The position numbers and the translations under genes were made by a program. The notes under the pieces were generated by a model. The model was not told where the DNA came from. It was given only the letters and a program-made list of their open reading frames with translations, and ran no database searches. This document shows, one piece after another, positions 53,214-62,370 of a stretch of 64,000 bases of DNA (position 1 is its first letter; the number at the start of each line of letters is the position of its first letter). Source of the stretch: Paraburkholderia sp. C35 (GTDB lineage: Bacteria > Pseudomonadota > Gammaproteobacteria > Burkholderiales > Burkholderiaceae); NCBI RefSeq assembly GCF_003121405.1, contig NZ_QBUY01000014.1, positions 1 to 64,000 of the forward strand. Direction: 5' to 3'.

Positions 53214-54279
53214 AACGCGAAGTCAAACAGGGAAAGCGCGAAGGTGCGCATCACCATCACAGTTCGTATGTACGCTTAGGAAACCACGATACCGATCACC
53301 TTCATACCAGACACATGTATCGGGGAGTGAAAGACACTTCGTCTATGGGAGTGACGGTATGAGTGAGGTTGCATGAAACGACCGAAGGCGAACTGATCCG
53401 GCGCGTACGATGAAACGAGCCGGTTGAAAGGAAATTTTTCCGCGATCCTACGCGCTGGTGACCATTCGATTTTTCGAGTCGATCGCTACGCCAATCTGGC
53501 GGACCGACATCATCAGGGCGACGGTGGCCAGCTTGTCAATTTTGTTCTTTTCTCGATTTGGTTGTATCTCAACATTTGCCTCGATCATCCCGTTGAGTCA
53601 ATTTTCAGATCATTGAGAGTAAAGATCCCTGAAGGGCTGATTTTCGACGGGTAGGCGAAGTTGTTTCGGTACTCGAAAGGCGCATTCTCATCGTTTCCAT
53701 TGGTAAAACGAATTTGCTCCGCGGGAGAAAACACGCACCTTTCAGCGGCTGGCTTTGCGTTATAGCGGAACGACGGGTGGGTACCGCGAGTTTGTTGCGC
53801 TGCAAGGTTGCGATTGGGTGAGCTATCAAACGCGATAAGTGTTCGCACACTAAAGGGCGCCGCACTAGATGTATGGACCAAGCAGTCTAGACGTAACCGC
53901 GCGAGCGCAAAACAGGTTACTTTCCCCTATTGCATAGTTGAGTCAGACATTGCTAGACTGAATAGTCTAATCGGATGCCGCTCACAATCTCATGTGCATC
54001 GCCTCAGATGTTGCGACGCAGGAGAAATGGCCTGGAACATCACCTCGTACTGAAACAGGCGACGCGGTCCGCGGTGTTGAGAGATTGATTTGTTGAAGAC
54101 CAAATGCATTTCCGCTCGACAGTGCAAGGCTTTTCAGACTGCCGGTGCCGGGACACTTCGCTCCAACGAATCCAGCACGACCGCCCCTGTTAGGCCGCAG
54201 TAAACAGGGTTGACGGTTCACCGTATTGGGTTAACCCGGATAATTTAAGAGGTTCTGGTTTCGTTCTTGACCAATTAAA
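53214..54279. other. 1.1-kb gene-free region inside the beta-oxidation regulon
   Basis: Between the divergent ligase and FadB-like genes I find no supported gene, only short frames without known domains. A lone operator with promoter elements lies at 53953-53970, suggesting that a gene once stood here or that a small RNA or peptide is made. Confidence 0.45.
53953..53970. promoter_or_regulatory. TetR operator (CTAGAC family) with no adjacent gene
   Basis: CTAGACTGAATAGTCTAA shares the variant centre TGAATA with the site at 62308-62325. TTGAGT (53939-53944) followed after 17 bases by AATAGT could be its promoter. No gene follows. Confidence 0.55.
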
Positions 54280-54297
54280 CTAGACCATATAGTCTAG
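54280..54297 (+). promoter_or_regulatory. TetR operator (CTAGAC family), FadB-like operon
   Basis: CTAGACCATATAGTCTAG lies 28 bases before the FadB-like start. TTGACC (54267-54272) and TAGTCT (54290-54295) are 17 bases apart, so the operator covers the -10 element. Confidence 0.7.
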
Positions 54298-54325
54298 TTG
54301 TGTAATTTTAGGAGCCTAGAAGCGT

Positions 54326-56434
54326 ATGACCGCAACTTATCGAGTGGACAACGACGTTGCCATTATTTCCATGGATAACCCGCCGGTAAATGGGCTATCT
54401 CTATCGGTCCGACAGGGAGTTGTCGAGGGCTTAATGAAGGCCAGCGCTGATCCTGCCGTTAGCGCAATTGTCTTGCAGGGTAATGCCCGCGGATTCAGCG
54501 GTGGTGCGGATATTCGAGAATTTGGCACACCGGACGCCGTTACCGAACCGAATCTCTGGACCGTCATTGAGAATCTGGAAAAGTCCGGCAAACCGGTGGT
54601 TGCTGCGATCCACTCGGTTTGCATGGGCGGCGGGCTTGAGTTAGCCCTCGGCTGCAACTATCGTGTGGTAGCGCCCGATTGTGCGATGGCCTTCCCCGAG
54701 ATCAATCTTGGTTTGCTGCCTGGAGCGGGCGGCACGCAGCGGATGCCACGCGCGATTGGCGTTGAAAACGCGCTGAATATGATCCTGGACGGCAAGAGCG
54801 TCAAGAGTCAAACCCTCGCTGCGATTCCAGAACAAGCGCTTATCGATGTGGTTGCGGAATCGAAAGAGTCCCTCGAGGCAGAGGCGCTTGCATTTGCCAG
54901 GACTGTAGCCAAGCGCGTAGCGCCAGGCGGACACCCGCTGCTCCGTGACCGTCAGAGCTCGCATGAAAAGGGCGCCGGCTACTTCCAATTCGTTCGCAAC
55001 ATGCTGCCCGCGTCGGTTCAAAAACTGCCGGCTCCGAAGGCGTGTATCGAGGCAGTCGAAGCGTCTTCAACGACTCCCATCGATAAGGGGCTTGCGCGCG
55101 AGCGGGAACTGTTCATGCATCTGGTCGAATCTCCAGAAGGCCGAGCGCTACGCCATGCGTTTCTGGCCGAACGTGCAGCCTCGAAGATTCCTGGGGTTCC
55201 CGACGGCACTGCGACCCGAGACATCCGCTCGGTTGCGGTCATTGGCGGCGGCACGATGGGGCGCGGCATCGCCATCTGCTTGCTCGACGCTGGCTTGCCT
55301 GTGACTCTTCTCGAGACGGCGGCTGCCCAAGTGGAGCGCGCAGTCGAGTCACTCCGCTCGCACTATGATGGACAGTTGAAGAAGAAGCGGATTGATGCAG
55401 CGTCTATAGAGAAGCGCCTCGGAGCGCTGAAGACGACGCTCGACTACAAAGACCTTGCAGAATGTGACCTCGTCATCGAAGCAGTTTTTGAAGAGATGTC
55501 GGTCAAGCAGGCAGTTTTCGAGAAACTTGACGAAGTGATGCATAAGGGGGCGATTCTCGCCAGCAATACGTCAACGATGAACCTCGATCAGATCGCGGGA
55601 TTTACGAAGCGACCCGAAGACGTTGTTGGTATGCATTTCTTCAGCCCGGCAAATGTGATGCGACTGCTCGAGGTGGTCCGCGGAGCGGAAACCAGCGCTG
55701 AAGTGCTTGCGACAGTAATGGCGTTCTCGCGACGTATTCGCAAGGCGGCTGTGGTCTCGGGTGTGTGCGACGGCTTCATCGGAAACCGGATGGTCGAAGA
55801 GTATATCCGTCAGGCGTATTTCCTTGTGGAGGAGGGTGCAACTCCTCAGCAGGTCGATCGCGCGTTGGTCGAGTTCGGGATGGCAATGGGCCCGTTCGCA
55901 ATGAGTGACATGGCGGGCAATGATATCGGCTTTGCGATTCGTCAGCGTCGGGCGGTTGAGCGTCCAGAACTGGTCTATAGCAAATTCCCGGATCTTCTGT
56001 ACGAGGCGGGACGATATGGTCAGAAGGTCGACGCGGGTTGGTACGACTACGTTCCCGGAAAACGCGCTCCCGTTGCGAGCCCTGCTGTCGAAAAAATGCT
56101 CAAAGAGCACCGTGAAAAGCACGGTATCACGCCGCGTAAAGTAACCAATCAGGAGATCGTTGACCGACTGATACTGGCTTTGGTTAACGAAGGCGCCAAG
56201 ATTCTTGAAGAGGGTATTGCATCTCGCTCTGGAGACATTGATGTGGTTTACCTCACCGGCTATGGATTCCCGGCGTGGCGCGGTGGCCCGATGCAGTATG
56301 CGAACGAACGGGGACTTTATCAGGTAGCGCAAACCATGAAGGCACTGCAAAACAGCGTTCGCGTTGACCGTGAATTCTGGACGCCTTCGCCGCTGATTGA
56401 GCGGCTCATCGGCGAACGTCGCCAACTCGTTTAA
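54326..56434 (+). CDS. FadB/FadJ-like multifunctional enoyl-CoA hydratase/3-hydroxyacyl-CoA dehydrogenase
   Basis: The 702-residue protein has an N-terminal enoyl-CoA hydratase domain (about 1-190; FSGGADIREFG for the oxyanion hole, GGGLELALG and PEINLGLLPGAGGTQ with both catalytic Glu). It is followed by an NAD-binding hydroxyacyl-CoA dehydrogenase domain (IGGGTMGRG near 310, VVGMHFFSPANVM with the catalytic His) and C-terminal dimerisation domains. The size matches peroxisomal-bifunctional-type bacterial proteins. It carries out hydration and oxidation of enoyl-CoA in beta-oxidation. An AGGAG site lies 11 bases before the ATG and a TetR operator 28 bases before it. Confidence 0.93.
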   Translation: MTATYRVDNDVAIISMDNPPVNGLSLSVRQGVVEGLMKASADPAVSAIVLQGNARGFSGGADIREFGTPDAVTEPNLWTVIENLEKSGKPVVAAIHSVCMGGGLELALGCNYRVVAPDCAMAFPEINLGLLPGAGGTQRMPRAIGVENALNMILDGKSVKSQTLAAIPEQALIDVVAESKESLEAEALAFARTVAKRVAPGGHPLLRDRQSSHEKGAGYFQFVRNMLPASVQKLPAPKACIEAVEASSTTPIDKGLARERELFMHLVESPEGRALRHAFLAERAASKIPGVPDGTATRDIRSVAVIGGGTMGRGIAICLLDAGLPVTLLETAAAQVERAVESLRSHYDGQLKKKRIDAASIEKRLGALKTTLDYKDLAECDLVIEAVFEEMSVKQAVFEKLDEVMHKGAILASNTSTMNLDQIAGFTKRPEDVVGMHFFSPANVMRLLEVVRGAETSAEVLATVMAFSRRIRKAAVVSGVCDGFIGNRMVEEYIRQAYFLVEEGATPQQVDRALVEFGMAMGPFAMSDMAGNDIGFAIRQRRAVERPELVYSKFPDLLYEAGRYGQKVDAGWYDYVPGKRAPVASPAVEKMLKEHREKHGITPRKVTNQEIVDRLILALVNEGAKILEEGIASRSGDIDVVYLTGYGFPAWRGGPMQYANERGLYQVAQTMKALQNSVRVDREFWTPSPLIERLIGERRQLV

Positions 56435-56465
56435 TCCTTAACGCAGACAACGTCGAGAACTACTC

Positions 56466-57641
56466 ATGACAAACGCAGTCATCGTATCCACGGCAAGAAC
56501 GCCTCTGACCAAAAGCTGGAAGGGCGCATTTAACATGACTCACGGTGCAACACTCGGTGGCCATGTCGTTTCAGAGGCACTGAAGCGAGCAGGTGTTCCC
56601 GGTGAGGACGTAGAAGACGTCCTGATGGGATGCTCCGCTCCCGAAGGCACCACGGGTTTCAACGTTGCACGACAGGTTGCGCTGAAGGCGGGCCTCCCGG
56701 TATCGGTTGCAGGGATGACAGTCAATCGCTTCTGCTCATCGGGTTTGCAGTCGATTGCTCTTGCATCACAAAGAATTGTGGCAGGCGAAGGTGACGTCTA
56801 TGTCGCTGGAGGGGTCGAGAGCATTTCGTGCGTTCAGAATGAGTCGAACAGTCACATGCTGATGGATCCGGACTTGGCTAAGATGAAGCCTGAGATCTAC
56901 TGGTCGATGCTCCAGACAGCGGAGGAAGTTGCGCGTCGCTATGGCATCAGTCGTGATGCAATGGACGAATATGGCGCAGCAAGTCAGCAAAGAGCGTGCG
57001 CTGCGCAGGCTGCTGGACGTTTTGAGGCGGAGATTGCCCCCATCACTGTCCGAATGGGCGTTGCCGACCCTAAGCTTGGCTTCCGTACCAAGGTCGTCAC
57101 GAGTTCGCAGGATGAGGGTTTGCGTGAAGGGACCACAAAAGAAGGCATTGCCGGTATCCGTTCGGCTCTTCCTGGGGGTTTGGTCAGTGCGGGCAACGCC
57201 AGCCAGTTTTCGGATGGCGCCGGCGCGTGCGTGGTAACTTCTGAATCGTACGCGAGCAGTCATGGCCTTGAGCCGCTCGGTCGCTTCTTGGGGTTCGCTG
57301 TTGCAGGTTGTGAGCCCGCTGAGATGGGCATCGGTCCGGTGTTCGCGGTGCCGAAGGTTCTCAAACGTCTGGGTTTGTCTGTTGATGACATTGACCTGTG
57401 GGAGCTTAATGAGGCGTTTGCGGTGCAAGTGCTTTACTGTCGAGACCGACTGGGCATCCCTGCTGACCGGCTTAATGTCGATGGCGGCGCAATCGCCGTT
57501 GGGCATCCGTATGGTGTAAGCGGGCAACGTCTTGCAGGGCATGCCTTGATCGAAGGTAAGCGTCGCGGGGCGAAACGCGTCGTCGTAACTATGTGCGTTG
57601 GGGGTGGGATGGGTGCAGCTGGGGTCTTTGAAATTCTCTAA
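56466..57641 (+). CDS. Acetyl-CoA acyltransferase (3-ketoacyl-CoA thiolase)
   Basis: The 391-residue thiolase is complete: Cys90 (NRFCSSG), the catalytic His near 347 ([10 protein letters not shown]) and Cys near 377 (CVGGGMG). GHPYGVSG in place of GHPxGATG is a FadA/FadI-side variation. It follows the FadB-like gene by 31 bases, giving the usual FadBA pair for the last steps of beta-oxidation. It differs from the thiolase at 26.5 kb in these motifs, so the two serve different regulons. Confidence 0.93.
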   Translation: MTNAVIVSTARTPLTKSWKGAFNMTHGATLGGHVVSEALKRAGVPGEDVEDVLMGCSAPEGTTGFNVARQVALKAGLPVSVAGMTVNRFCSSGLQSIALASQRIVAGEGDVYVAGGVESISCVQNESNSHMLMDPDLAKMKPEIYWSMLQTAEEVARRYGISRDAMDEYGAASQQRACAAQAAGRFEAEIAPITVRMGVADPKLGFRTKVVTSSQDEGLREGTTKEGIAGIRSALPGGLVSAGNASQFSDGAGACVVTSESYASSHGLEPLGRFLGFAVAGCEPAEMGIGPVFAVPKVLKRLGLSVDDIDLWELNEAFAVQVLYCRDRLGIPADRLNVDGGAIAVGHPYGVSGQRLAGHALIEGKRRGAKRVVVTMCVGGGMGAAGVFEIL

Positions 57642-57710
57642 GATAAAGATTTGGGTAACCCGCTTCGTGTCGTCTGGATAGCGACCGGCTATCAGATCGA
57701 ACCATGAAGA

Positions 57711-57740
57711 GAGCGCCGTAAGGCTCACGTTACGGCGCTC
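57711..57740 (+). terminator. Hairpin after the thiolase gene
   Basis: GAGCGCCGTAA and TTACGGCGCTC form a perfect 11-base stem with an eight-base loop. No T-run follows. It may terminate the FadBA-like transcript or attenuate reading into the MaoC gene. Confidence 0.6.
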
Positions 57741-57833
57741 AGCTCCAATGCATCAAACTATCGTCGCCTTGTACTTGCCGATAACCATAAACAGCGGATC
57801 TGGTGAGTATGCTGTTAACTTCAATCTACGGAC

Positions 57834-58298
57834 ATGAATAGCTATTCTTCGCTTGGCGAGCTGAAGTCGCTCGTAGGGACAGTCATCGGTGTCAGCGAGT
57901 GGACGCTTGTCGACCAGGAGCGAATCCAGCAGTTTGCGGATGCCACGGGCGATCATCAATGGATTCATCTGGACGTCGAGCGCGCGAAACAAGGGCCGTT
58001 CGGGACCACGATTGCGCACGGCTTTCTCACCGTATCTCTTGTTCCGGCAATGATGGAATCTGCGTTCAAGATCGAGGGTATAGCGACCGCGGTCAACTAT
58101 GGTCTCAATCGAGTACGTTTCCCGTCTCCGGTACCTGTAAATTCAAAGGTTCGCGGATCCTTCAAGCTGCAGGAATATCAAGAGTTGACAGGCGGAGCTC
58201 AATTGACCTTTGAGGTCACAATGGAAATTGAAGGACGTGAAAAGCCAGTGTGCTTTTGCGAATCGCTTGGTCGCTTTTTCGTCGGTACCACCGTCTGA
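57834..58298 (+). CDS. MaoC-family (R)-specific enoyl-CoA hydratase-like protein
   Basis: The 154-residue hotdog-fold protein has the hydratase motif FADATGDHQWIHLD with catalytic Asp and His, then GPFGTTIAHGFLTVSL and YGLNRVRFPSPVP. It belongs to the NodN/MaoC group of R-specific hydratases. It hydrates enoyl-CoA to the (R)-3-hydroxy form, which could divert intermediates to polyhydroxyalkanoate or handle branched or cis-unsaturated chains. It lies 192 bases behind the thiolase gene, after a hairpin. Confidence 0.88.
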   Translation: MNSYSSLGELKSLVGTVIGVSEWTLVDQERIQQFADATGDHQWIHLDVERAKQGPFGTTIAHGFLTVSLVPAMMESAFKIEGIATAVNYGLNRVRFPSPVPVNSKVRGSFKLQEYQELTGGAQLTFEVTMEIEGREKPVCFCESLGRFFVGTTV

Positions 58299-58562
58299 CG
58301 TTAACAACAAATATCCGTAGCGCGAAAATCCTCCCATCCGGCCGCACGACCGTTTTGCGCCTCAATTCCGCGTTGTGTTGTTGCGTGATACTGCTGGCTT
58401 AGGTACTGACTGGTCGTACGTTTACGAACAGGTTCGATTTGTGTACATCAGCAGTCGAGTGGCCGGGTTTGAATGATGATTCAGTGCAGAGAGCCACCTG
58501 AGATCTGAGCGATAGTCTCGGTCGATGGGTACATTGAACGACTTTGTTTCTATGCCCTAGCG

Positions 58563-59192
58563 TCAGGACTTTTGCAGGGTTGAATCCATCGAGGGCGGAC
58601 CGAGGAGCGCTGGTAGCATACCTACTATCGTGGACAGACCTTCGTCCGAACGGTCAGCTAGCGCCATGACCAGTGAGCCCTGCATCAGCGATTGCAGCAG
58701 GAATGCCTGCTTCTCGCAAGAGATATCGGTACGTATCGAACCGTCATCCTGCCCATTCGCGACCAGCTCGATTATCGCACTCCTCCATTCCGCGAACGTA
58801 GCGGATAGCGCGGTACTGAACGAGTCGGATAGCGGTCCAAGCTCGGACGAAAACTTACCGGCAAGACATGCGACCTTGTACCGTGCTCGAACAATGCGCG
58901 TGAAAAGGAACTCAAAGTAACCGGCGATCTGTTGATAGCCGTTTAGATCATCGCGGCTTGCATACTTTTGGATGTCGCCCAGCTGTTGACTCGAGTAACG
59001 GTCAATGATTGCAAGTGCGAACTCATCTTTGGAACCAAAGTGATGATAAAACGACCCCTTCGGAGCGCCTGCTGCCGTGAGGACCATGTCAACACTGGTT
59101 CCGTGGAATCCGGTCGCGTAGAAAATACGCATCCCCTCTTTTAGCATACGATCTCGATGGGAGAGCGGTATTGAGATTGCGGCTTTGCTCAT
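58563..59192 (-). CDS. TetR-family repressor of the beta-oxidation regulon
   Basis: The 209-residue protein has the helix-turn-helix GFHGTSVDMVLTAAGAPKGS followed by FYHHFGSKDEFAL, and a C-terminal helical domain (ACLAGKFSSELGPLSDSF) like the AcuR/TetR_C_6 type. An operator of the CTAGAC family lies 33 bases upstream of its ATG, giving autorepression. Five further copies are spread from 53.2 to 62.3 kb at the promoters of the surrounding genes. The natural ligand is likely an acyl-CoA or the pathway's starting compound. Confidence 0.88.
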   Translation of the reverse strand: MSKAAISIPLSHRDRMLKEGMRIFYATGFHGTSVDMVLTAAGAPKGSFYHHFGSKDEFALAIIDRYSSQQLGDIQKYASRDDLNGYQQIAGYFEFLFTRIVRARYKVACLAGKFSSELGPLSDSFSTALSATFAEWRSAIIELVANGQDDGSIRTDISCEKQAFLLQSLMQGSLVMALADRSDEGLSTIVGMLPALLGPPSMDSTLQKS

Positions 59193-59224
59193 AGGTGATT
59201 AACCGGGTTCGATTCCTCGAACGA

Positions 59225-59242
59225 ATAGACTATATGGTCCAG
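59225..59242 (-). promoter_or_regulatory. TetR operator (CTAGAC family), tetR promoter
   Basis: ATAGACTATATGGTCCAG keeps the palindrome with two changed outer positions. It lies 33 bases before the TetR start and should allow autoregulation. Confidence 0.65.
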
Positions 59243-59863
59243 TTTAACTCAATTTTGAATCGAGTGCGCAAATGACAACTCTTTGTTGTTTTTCTTGCAT
59301 CAATAAGCTGAGGGGAACTCAAATCAAGATACGATCGAGATGGCATTCGGAGACGTCGGGTCATGGTCCGGGTGGGGAAATTCCGGCTCCACGCTGCAGT
59401 TATCGGCGACATACACGATGGATCCGATGCAGAACGCTGGACGCTTGAGGCGAATCTACGCAGCCAGTGCCCGTTATAAGGAGGTTTCGTCTTTCCGGAG
59501 AGGTTGGCGACAGACGCGAGTCGGTGCCACGCTTGTTAATCAAGAAGATGCGTGGACTTCAGTCATGGACCGCCCGAAATTCCAGTGTAGACGCACGGTC
59601 TTGGAAGCGGTCGACAGCCTTCTGCGCAAGGTCGGGAGCGACCTGTAGAAGGATTGCGTGTAGGGATGTTTCGGATGCTGGCTGCGGTCTGGTGCGCCGA
59701 CTGAGATGGCCAGTGGCGAAGATGCGCCATTAGATGGCATCTTGGCGTCGCTTGACGGGCCTTCATCGGCCTGATTTCAGACCGCAGCTTATTCGCATCT
59801 TAAGTATCAGTGGCAAACTTCTCCAGCGCGAATGGTCGCGCCGGATCGACGTTACGTTTCGCG
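59243..59863. other. Gene-free region between tetR and the NMO-like gene
   Basis: About 620 bases hold no gene that I can support. A minus-strand stretch (about 59680-59560) reads LLQVAPDLAQKAVDRFQDRA without a start and may be the tail of a lost gene. I cannot assign it. Confidence 0.4.
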
Positions 59864-60838
59864 CTACGCTGCCATAGTTGCCAGACGGTCTCTGATGAGG
59901 GTATTCGCTTCTTTCATCACGCGATCGACGAGCTCTTTGACGGTGGGGACGTCGTGAATCAGACCCGCGACGAGGCCGCAACTCCACGCGCCGGCGTCCA
60001 TGTCCCCCTGCAGCATTACTTTTGGATACACTCCCGCTACTTCATCACGGATGTCATCGAACGTGATCTCGGCTCCGATGGTCCGCTCTTTCTCCAGAAG
60101 GCGCTCTACACCGGCGTTGGAAAGGACACGCTCAGTGTTTCGCAACGGGCGCATTACAAGACGGGTATCCCGTTCGCTTGCGCGGAGAATGGCATCTTTG
60201 ACGTTCTGGTGAACAGGCGCCTCTTGCGTCGCGATGAAGCGTGTGCCCATGTTGATCCCAGAGGCTCCCATTGCGAGTGCTGCGACAAGCGACCGACCGT
60301 CCGCCATACCCCCAGAGGCGACGAATGGAATTTTGAGTGCCTCGGCCGCCAGAGGCAGGAGAATGAAATTAGGGATGTCATCTTCTCCCGGATGTCCACC
60401 GCATTCGAAACCATCGACACTTACAGCATCGCATCCAATCGACTCTGCCTTCAGCGCATGCCTCACCGAGGTGCACTTATGAATTACTTTGACGCCTGCT
60501 TCCTTGAGAGACGTTAGCCACGGCAACGGGTTGTTGCCTGCGGTTTCCACGATTTTTACGCCGCCTTCAATAATCGCGCGCACGTAGCCAGGATAGTCCG
60601 GTTGAGTTACCGCCGGCAAAAACGTCAGGTTGACGCCGAAAGGCTTGTCGGTCATGTCTTTACATCGGGCGATTTCGTGTGCGAGCTTTTCGGCCGTGGG
60701 TTGCGTCAGTCCGGTGATGATTCCCAGACCACCTGCATTCGACACTGCGGCGGCCAGCTCTGCGAAGCCCACGTAATGCATTCCGCCCTGGATGATGGGA
60801 TGCTCGATGCCAAATAATTCGGTGATCTGGGTTTTCAC
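59864..60838 (-). CDS. Nitronate monooxygenase/FabK-like flavin enzyme (2-nitropropane dioxygenase family)
   Basis: The 324-residue FMN barrel has IIQGGMHYVGFAELAAAVSN, AGGLGIITGLTQPT, then DGFECGGHPGEDDI with the conserved His and a phosphate-binding GGMADGRSL and ALAMGASGINMGTRF. The family covers nitronate monooxygenases and the enoyl-ACP reductase FabK. In beta-oxidation regulons it is often found without a tested role and could reduce or isomerise unsaturated CoA esters. The start is GTG with AGGAAGG upstream. It follows the dehalogenase gene by 112 bases in the same direction. Confidence 0.88.
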   Translation of the reverse strand: MKTQITELFGIEHPIIQGGMHYVGFAELAAAVSNAGGLGIITGLTQPTAEKLAHEIARCKDMTDKPFGVNLTFLPAVTQPDYPGYVRAIIEGGVKIVETAGNNPLPWLTSLKEAGVKVIHKCTSVRHALKAESIGCDAVSVDGFECGGHPGEDDIPNFILLPLAAEALKIPFVASGGMADGRSLVAALAMGASGINMGTRFIATQEAPVHQNVKDAILRASERDTRLVMRPLRNTERVLSNAGVERLLEKERTIGAEITFDDIRDEVAGVYPKVMLQGDMDAGAWSCGLVAGLIHDVPTVKELVDRVMKEANTLIRDRLATMAA

Positions 60839-60949
60839 AATTTATTGCCTTCCTGTTCGTCAAAATAAACTAACGGGCATGCCATACTGAAATCGATTGC
60901 GCTGATGTGAGCGGGAGGTACTTTTGACCTCCCATCCTCGTTCGAGGAA

Positions 60950-61837
60950 TCAGCCTCTGATTTCCCGAACGAAGCCGGCTACGGCTTCGCCAATCTCGTC
61001 AGGGCTGTCCTCCTGGATGAAGTGAAGACCGCTAACCGTGACTTCACGCTGGTTCGGCCACTTACGGCAGAATTCTCGCGCCTCACCGACAAGAATGGAT
61101 CCCGGTTCTGCATTGACAAAGAGCTTGGGTACGTCGCTCTCAGAAAGCCATTTTCCGTACGACGTGACAGCGTCGACCACATCTTTGGGCTCTTGCTCGA
61201 TCGGAAGCTGGCGAGGCCAGCTCAGGGTGGGGCGACGGTCTTCACCTTCATTTGCGAAGGGCGCGCGATAGGCGTTCATCTCTGCTTCCACGAGTGGTCG
61301 AATGATGGATGAAGGAAGAACCCGTTCAATGAACGAGTTCTGTTTGATGATCAGCTCTTCACCGCGTGGCGAACGGAAGCCCTGGAAGATTTTCCGGCCG
61401 GCCTCAGGCCAGTCGTCCCAGGTGAGAGGCTTGACGATTCCCTCCATATATGCGATCCCACTCACTCGGTCCCGATGATGGTTTGCCCAGTCGAAACCGA
61501 GTGCGGAGCCCCAGTCATGAATGACGAGGATGACACGGTTTCCGAGGTCAAGCGAATCAAGCAGTGCAGAGAGGTGTTCGCGCTGCTCGGCGAAACTGTA
61601 CCGATCTGGACCGGAATTCGGCAACTTCTCCGAATCGCCCATACCGATCAGGTCGCACGCAATCAGCCGTCCCAGTCCGCGACAGTGAGGCATGACGTTA
61701 CGCCACAGGTATGACGATGTAGGGTTGCCATGCTGAAAGACAATCGCATCGCCTTCGCCCTCGTCGATGTAGGCCATTTTTCGCCCGAGGATGGTCTTGA
61801 ATTTCTTCGCCGCGAACGGTTCAGTATTGAAGGGCAT
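60950..61837 (-). CDS. Haloalkane dehalogenase, HLD-II type (LinB/DhaA-like)
   Basis: The 295-residue alpha/beta-hydrolase has all haloalkane dehalogenase residues: nucleophile Asp108 (IHDWGSALG), halide-binding Asn38 ([12 protein letters not shown]) and Trp109, catalytic acid Glu132 (MEGIVKP) and His272 (SGLHFIQED). These numbers match LinB exactly as I remember them, and the length is LinB-like. It converts 1-haloalkanes to alcohols plus halide. An AGGAG site lies nine bases before ATG. It sits inside a fatty-acid-type regulon with an alcohol dehydrogenase, CoA ligase and beta-oxidation genes, so it may feed halogenated chains into that pathway. The preferred substrate cannot be told. Confidence 0.9.
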   Translation of the reverse strand: MPFNTEPFAAKKFKTILGRKMAYIDEGEGDAIVFQHGNPTSSYLWRNVMPHCRGLGRLIACDLIGMGDSEKLPNSGPDRYSFAEQREHLSALLDSLDLGNRVILVIHDWGSALGFDWANHHRDRVSGIAYMEGIVKPLTWDDWPEAGRKIFQGFRSPRGEELIIKQNSFIERVLPSSIIRPLVEAEMNAYRAPFANEGEDRRPTLSWPRQLPIEQEPKDVVDAVTSYGKWLSESDVPKLFVNAEPGSILVGEAREFCRKWPNQREVTVSGLHFIQEDSPDEIGEAVAGFVREIRG

Positions 61838-62104
61838 GGCGTCAGACTCCTGAAGAAAGAATGTTCAATAGGTCACCAGAGCGCGAGCGCCTGAGTCGAT
61901 TGGTAGCAAGTCTGTTTGTTGAGTCCGGCAACGCATGCACGATAGAGGAATCAATCGCTCCCGATGTGTCCCCGATCAATGGTGAGCTACGCTACACCGT
62001 TGGTCACTTCAGGCGCGTCTGTTTCGCAGCTCTCTCTGGTCGTGCGAGCAACGCGTTATGCGGCATGCAAACAGCCACCAATACCAGCGTTAGCCAGTAG
62101 TCTA

Positions 62105-62122
62105 TTAGACTATATAGTCTAG
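62105..62122. promoter_or_regulatory. TetR operator (CTAGAC family) between dehalogenase and hydratase genes
   Basis: TTAGACTATATAGTCTAG is nearly a perfect palindrome. It lies 268 bases from the dehalogenase start and 249 bases from the plus-strand hydratase start. Upstream TTAGCC and the internal TATAGT are 17 bases apart and read rightwards. Confidence 0.65.
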
Positions 62123-62133
62123 TTAAGGAGATT

Positions 62134-62226
62134 GTGAATCCGTATAGGCGTTTTCCCTACGAATGCTTCGTCGCGAAAGTCGAACGGCAGACTGAATTGC
62201 TGGAAACCTTTTGCCGCGGCGTTTGA
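62134..62226 (+). CDS. Possible 30-residue small protein or gene remnant
   Basis: Right after the operator, AAGGAG (62125-62130) precedes a GTG that opens a 30-codon frame (V/M-NPYRRFPYECF to FCRGV). The spacing of only three bases to the GTG is poor. It could be a small protein, a leader, or the start of a truncated gene once controlled by the operator. No similarity is recognised. Confidence 0.2.
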   Translation: MNPYRRFPYECFVAKVERQTELLETFCRGV

Positions 62227-62307
62227 CGAGATGTTGTACACGCGATTCCGAAATGGACGTATCTGCTGCGACTGTGATCTACCTATTGCACAATTCGAGC
62301 GGTCGCA

Positions 62308-62325
62308 CTAGACTGAATAGTCTAT
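62308..62325 (+). promoter_or_regulatory. TetR operator (CTAGAC family), hydratase-family gene
   Basis: CTAGACTGAATAGTCTAT lies 46 bases before the enoyl-CoA hydratase-family start and shares its TGAATA centre with the lone site at 53953. Confidence 0.65.
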
Positions 62326-62370
62326 TAATTTTTTCCTTAAAGACTTGCCAATTGGTGCCGGGTGGTGGAC

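Noticed and set aside
53424..53881. Short frames in the 53-54 kb gap as genes
   Set aside because: They have no ribosome site or known domain, and frames on both strands are equally long, as expected by chance.
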